DNA of 8,882 bases from CAZVWV01 sp964631745 (GTDB lineage Bacteria; Bdellovibrionota_C; UBA2361; JBGSMV01). The notes beneath the pieces are model-generated. The model ran no database searches. It saw nothing but the letters and a program-made list of their open reading frames with translations, and was not told the origin of the DNA. A program made the position numbers and the translations under genes. Positions within the stretch are counted from its first letter, which is position 1; each line of letters begins with the position of its first letter. This document shows positions 5,832 through 8,882 of this stretch, piece by piece. The stretch covers positions 1-8,882 of the forward strand of contig CAZVWV010000146.1 in the NCBI GenBank assembly GCA_964631745.1, given 5' to 3'.

Positions 5832-7142
5832 ATGACAATGCGGCGATCAATTGCGCGAAAAGGGAGATTATCGGAAAGGATAGGACGCGTTAAGCAGCGC
5901 CTGAAGGATGAACGGGTCCCATCAGCGCTCATCCTTAGCTCCGCCCCCCAGCGAACACTGAGCAGGGATCAAAATTTTGCATTTAGACAGGACTCGGACT
6001 TTTTTTACCTAACAGGCTCTCAAAGTCCAGGGCTCTCACTTCTCGTTAGCACCGAAACGCAACATCCTTTTTTGTTCGTCCCCGTAACCACTAAGCATCA
6101 GATTCTTTGGGAGGGGGCTCCCCCAAATTATCAGGAGCTCGCACAGGAAATTGGAGCTGAGCTAATAGTGAGCAAGGATCGTTTGCGCGACTTGCTTGAA
6201 AAGCTTAAGGGGATTAGCAAACTGTACTTTCAGAATGTCCCAGATTCACTGGCCTGGAAGGTTGCTTTGCACCTAATGGAGCTTCCTTCTCATCGAAGGG
6301 GTGCTTTGCCTAAGGCTTTCGAACATAGCGATTCTATTTTAGCTGAGATGCGTTTATATAAAGATGCGCATGAGATTGAGCTTATTACCAAAGCCGCCCG
6401 CATCACCGCCGAATCTATCCAGAAAGCTGCGCCGTTGATTAGGCCTGGTATCTCGGAAAGCGAGGTCGCGGCTGCCCTTGAATACGGATTTAGGTCTAGC
6501 GATGGTGAGGTCGCTTTCCCCACCATTGTTGCAGGCGGAAAGAACGCGGCAGTACTGCATCATCGAGCCGGAGCTAGCAGGCTTGAAGAAAATCAGATGT
6601 TATTAATTGATTGCGGGGCGACGCTCCAAGGATACGCCGCCGATATATCCAGGGTTTTCCCGATTAGCGGAGTTTTGGATCAGAAGCAGGCCGAAATTTA
6701 CGATATTGTTCTTAGCGCCTCCAGAGCGGCCATTCGACGTATGAAGGATGGAGTGCGGCTGCGCGCAGTCCAGGACACAGCCGTGAGGGTATTAACTGAA
6801 GGGCTTAAGGAACTTGGCGTTTTGAGAGGCAAGACTAGCAATCTTATCAAGCGTGATGCCTATAAGCCTTACTTTCCTCATTCTATTGGACACTCCCTTG
6901 GATTAGACGTGCATGATATTGTGCCGTACTCTCACGCAGCTAAAGCTAAAAGTGACTTTATACTTAAACGCGGAATGGTTTTTACCGTTGAGCCAGGATT
7001 GTACTTTGCTAAGCCAGTTCGCTCTATCAAGCCTTCGGGTTATCGTATAGAAGACGACGTCTTGGTTACGTTGCGCGAACCAGTCGTACTAAGTAGCGAA
7101 TCTCCCACTGCTATTGCTGAAGTTGAAAGTTTATTACGTTAG
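5832..7142 (+). CDS. pepP: Xaa-Pro aminopeptidase (aminopeptidase P, M24B)
   Basis: Aminopeptidase P is a cytoplasmic dimetal (Mn) peptidase that removes an N-terminal residue when proline is second. The 436-residue length matches E. coli PepP (about 440). The N-terminal AMP_N domain (about 13-150) includes QDSDFFYLTGSQSPG (53-67). The C-terminal pita-bread domain (about 170-425) holds all expected metal ligands: D260 (LLIDCG), D271 (AADISR), H354 (HSIGHSLGLDVHD), E387 (FTVEPGLYF) and E407 (RIEDDV). Conserved H243, H350 and H361 are present. The usual HY after the first His is HH here (243-244). A second ATG at 5838 could also serve, but the first is kept. There is no ribosome site, so initiation may be near-leaderless. 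The 3' end overlaps the convergent glycosyltransferase stop by 4 bases. Confidence 0.95.
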   Translation: MTMRRSIARKGRLSERIGRVKQRLKDERVPSALILSSAPQRTLSRDQNFAFRQDSDFFYLTGSQSPGLSLLVSTETQHPFLFVPVTTKHQILWEGAPPNYQELAQEIGAELIVSKDRLRDLLEKLKGISKLYFQNVPDSLAWKVALHLMELPSHRRGALPKAFEHSDSILAEMRLYKDAHEIELITKAARITAESIQKAAPLIRPGISESEVAAALEYGFRSSDGEVAFPTIVAGGKNAAVLHHRAGASRLEENQMLLIDCGATLQGYAADISRVFPISGVLDQKQAEIYDIVLSASRAAIRRMKDGVRLRAVQDTAVRVLTEGLKELGVLRGKTSNLIKRDAYKPYFPHSIGHSLGLDVHDIVPYSHAAKAKSDFILKRGMVFTVEPGLYFAKPVRSIKPSGYRIEDDVLVTLREPVVLSSESPTAIAEVESLLR

Positions 7143-8695
7143 CGCAAGCTAGCTTGAACATTTGAATGGGCATCTACACTTTTTAGCTCTCGCAGCGCTG
7201 CGCCGCCGAACGCCAACAAATAGAGGGGATGCCTTTGGTTTCTGGCGGGAGGCAGGCTGAGCTGGTCCGTAGCAAGGATAGAAGACCGGGCAGACCAGCT
7301 TTGGAGATGCTCACGAGATATAAGCAAGTAGTAAGGATCGTGGGTCTTCGGAAGCTCCTCTTCCGAACGAATGATGTGCAGTCTTTCTCGAAACGCTCGA
7401 ACGTAAATCTTTTCGACCCTATTGTGGTATTGCTTCTCGAACTGCAGCGTGGGGCCATGCAAATAAAGCGGCAGACTGTTGTTTCTTCTTACGGCATCCA
7501 AGGCCAGGTCCAAGGGCATACGCGAAGGCGGCAGCGAAACTCGCACGAGCGCCCTTTGAAGATTGAACAGGAATATGCACACAATCAAAAGACGCGCGCA
7601 CCAGATTAGATATTTGGTTGCTGCACGGCTTGAAAAATCAGAGTTTAAGGCCCAGGGCAGTACCGATAGGATCGCAATACTAAAATAAGCAGGCGAGAGA
7701 TACCATGCCAACTTAGCGCGCAAGACTGAAAGTAGCAGTATGGGCAGCATCAACAGAAACAATACGAATCCCAGGCTCTGGCGCTGACTCCAAGTCCGAT
7801 ATCGCGCCCTACTCAAAAAAAGAGTCCCCGCTAAAAGTAACAAACTGGAGAGGAGCAACCAGGGGCTGCCGTATCGTCCCGTGGATAGTTGCTTAAGATA
7901 ATAGAGGTAATCGTGGCGATTGCTATAGCCCCGCGAAAGGCGCTTTAACAACTCGGTTTCGACCATGCTATGGTAAAAATTCTTGGTTAAAACAAGATGC
8001 GGCAAAAAATAAATGCAAGCCGGAATAGATGTGATTAATAAGCACAAACAGATACTGCGCTTATTGGAACGAAGGAAGGCGCGGCCGTCCGGGGAAACCA
8101 TGAAAAAGAGAGCGAGAAAGAAGAGAGGGAGAAGCCCAGCGAAACTCTTGGTAAGAGTGGCGCAGCCGATCGACGCTCCTAATCCGACTGCGTATCGAGT
8201 AGCGTTGGAGCTCCCTGACTTAAACCATCGCCACGCTATCAAATACGCAAGCACCGTAAGAAACGCTAGCATACCGTCCTGCGTGGCGCGCCGAACCCCG
8301 TGCGCGCTAAATAAGAACGTGGGATTAATCACCAAGGCCAGCATGCTGAGTAAACTTGCCCAATAGGAATGAAAAAGTTCCCAAGTCAGTCGGGCTAGTA
8401 GCAAGCAGGTAGCAACTCCCAAGATGCCATCTAAGATTCGATAACTCCAATTATGCTCTCCAAAGAGCCGCAGGGGAATCGTGGCGAGCCATATCTTAAA
8501 AGGAGGTTTGGCATAATACGGCACTCCAAACATGGTCGGACGAAGGTAGCTCCCGCCATGATAAATGTCTTGAGTAACGGCGATGTGCAAACTCTCATCG
8601 CTAGGGACAATGCTATAATTTAAATTCCACAAACAAAGATAGGCAACCAAGCCCACACAAACCAAAAGAATTAACTTCTTAAATCCAGCATTCAC
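7139..8695 (-). CDS. Integral membrane glycosyltransferase, ArnT/PMT (GT39/GT83) type
   Basis: This GT-C-fold enzyme would move a sugar from a polyprenyl-phosphate carrier to lipid A, a protein or another surface acceptor on the periplasmic side. Residues are numbered from the GTG at 8695. The first membrane helix (about 7-26) is followed by PSDESLHIA with the catalytic-type D33-E34, then YYAKPPFKIWL (61-70), the PP motif typical of ArnT-like enzymes. RRATQDG (D140) and RAKLAWYLSPAYF (326-338) also fit the family. About ten further apolar segments lie between 86 and 380, and a soluble tail of about 135 residues ends the protein. The acceptor cannot be inferred; no lipid A or O-antigen genes are nearby. 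The frame can extend to TTG at 8773 (26 more residues) without a ribosome site. The GTG is preferred because KK and the first helix follow at once, though its GGGAG is about 14 bases away. A weak promoter-like pair, TTGGCT (8747-8752) and TTTGAT (8724-8729) with a 17-base spacer, lies upstream. Confidence 0.88.
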   Translation of the reverse strand: MNAGFKKLILLVCVGLVAYLCLWNLNYSIVPSDESLHIAVTQDIYHGGSYLRPTMFGVPYYAKPPFKIWLATIPLRLFGEHNWSYRILDGILGVATCLLLARLTWELFHSYWASLLSMLALVINPTFLFSAHGVRRATQDGMLAFLTVLAYLIAWRWFKSGSSNATRYAVGLGASIGCATLTKSFAGLLPLFFLALFFMVSPDGRAFLRSNKRSICLCLLITSIPACIYFLPHLVLTKNFYHSMVETELLKRLSRGYSNRHDYLYYLKQLSTGRYGSPWLLLSSLLLLAGTLFLSRARYRTWSQRQSLGFVLFLLMLPILLLSVLRAKLAWYLSPAYFSIAILSVLPWALNSDFSSRAATKYLIWCARLLIVCIFLFNLQRALVRVSLPPSRMPLDLALDAVRRNNSLPLYLHGPTLQFEKQYHNRVEKIYVRAFRERLHIIRSEEELPKTHDPYYLLISREHLQSWSARSSILATDQLSLPPARNQRHPLYLLAFGGAALRELKSVDAHSNVQASLR

Positions 8696-8817
8696 CGTGA
8701 CGCGTCCATCTCCCACGCCCCAAATCAAACCACATCCCGCCACGCCAGCCAAGTAGACCGCACCACCGCGCAAAAAAAAAGCGCGCGAAGTAAATCAGAG
8801 CTTCCGGAGCGACGAAG

Positions 8818-8859
8818 AAAAAAAGGGAAAAGGAGAATCTCAGAGACTTTTCTTTTCCC
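8818..8859 (-). terminator. Terminator-like hairpin with T run (minus strand)
   Basis: Read on the minus strand, GGGAAAAG (8852-8859) and CTTTTCCC (8825-8832) can form an 8-bp stem. The 19-base loop contains a small TCTC/GAGA inner stem. Seven T's follow immediately (8818-8824). This is the layout of an intrinsic terminator, though five of the eight pairs are A-T. It would end a leftward transcript arriving from beyond the window and separate it from the glycosyltransferase gene. The flanking bases to 8882 and the stretch 8696-8817 show no gene I can support. Confidence 0.5.
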
Positions 8860-8882
8860 CAAAGCCCAAAACTCCAACACCA

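Noticed and set aside
7229..7609. 126-codon plus-strand open frame inside the glycosyltransferase gene
   Set aside because: Antisense shadow of the soluble tail of a gene with strong family evidence; very basic, no motif.
8692..8709. Five-codon mini-frame whose TGA overlaps the GTG start of the glycosyltransferase
   Set aside because: A GGGAG abuts its ATG with no spacing, so efficient initiation is unlikely; such a short frame is expected by chance.
1..8882. Search by eye for tRNA or rRNA genes, CRISPR arrays, insertion sequences, attachment sites, toxin-antitoxin or defence genes
   Set aside because: None seen. All long intervals are filled by housekeeping, exported or membrane protein genes, and the short gaps are too small for such elements.

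Overview
The window looks like ordinary chromosomal DNA from a diderm (Gram-negative-type) bacterium with fairly balanced base composition. The reasons are several short exported proteins with signal peptides or lipoprotein-like N-termini, a membrane-tethered TlpA-type thioredoxin with Asp after the lipid-modified Cys, an ArnT/PMT-like polyprenyl-linked glycosyltransferase, and housekeeping genes of proteobacterial type (recN, nadK, rpmE, pepP). Nothing in the sequence fixes the lineage. A little-studied deltaproteobacterial or Bdellovibrionota-like group would fit the mix of familiar enzymes and unrecognised secreted proteins, but that is a guess. Coding is very dense: no gap reaches 300 bases and the largest non-coding stretches are about 110 bases.

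Left part (59-3650, minus strand): four genes run leftward with gaps of 6-10 bases and are almost certainly one operon. In order of transcription they are a small putative lipoprotein, NAD kinase (nadK), a small secreted protein of unknown function, and the DNA-repair ATPase recN. A GC-rich hairpin lies just past the recN stop. nadK next to recN is a familiar pairing; the two envelope proteins around it are not recognised.

Centre (3651-5354): a 108-base divergent intergenic region holds a weak promoter candidate for a secreted two-part protein of unknown function (3759-4475, plus). It converges on a leftward rpmE-thioredoxin pair (L31 ribosomal protein, then a TlpA/ResA-like reductase whose start lies inside rpmE). 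A 13-base tandem repeat and alternative hairpins lie where the two transcription units meet. rpmE has the best promoter in the window, TTGACA-18 bp-TATAGT.

Right part (5355-8882): a hotdog-fold acyl-CoA thioesterase (minus, TTG start) is divergent from pepP, an Xaa-Pro aminopeptidase (plus), across only 24 bases that contain a perfect TATAAT. pepP ends tail-to-tail with a membrane glycosyltransferase of the ArnT/PMT type (minus), with a 4-base overlap of the stop regions. The last 110 bases contain no gene, only a terminator-like hairpin with a T run on the minus strand, presumably ending a leftward gene beyond the window.

The genes do not form one pathway. I saw no mobile element, CRISPR array, RNA gene, toxin-antitoxin or defence module. 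The more unusual points are the unrecognised exported proteins and the compact regulatory overlaps.
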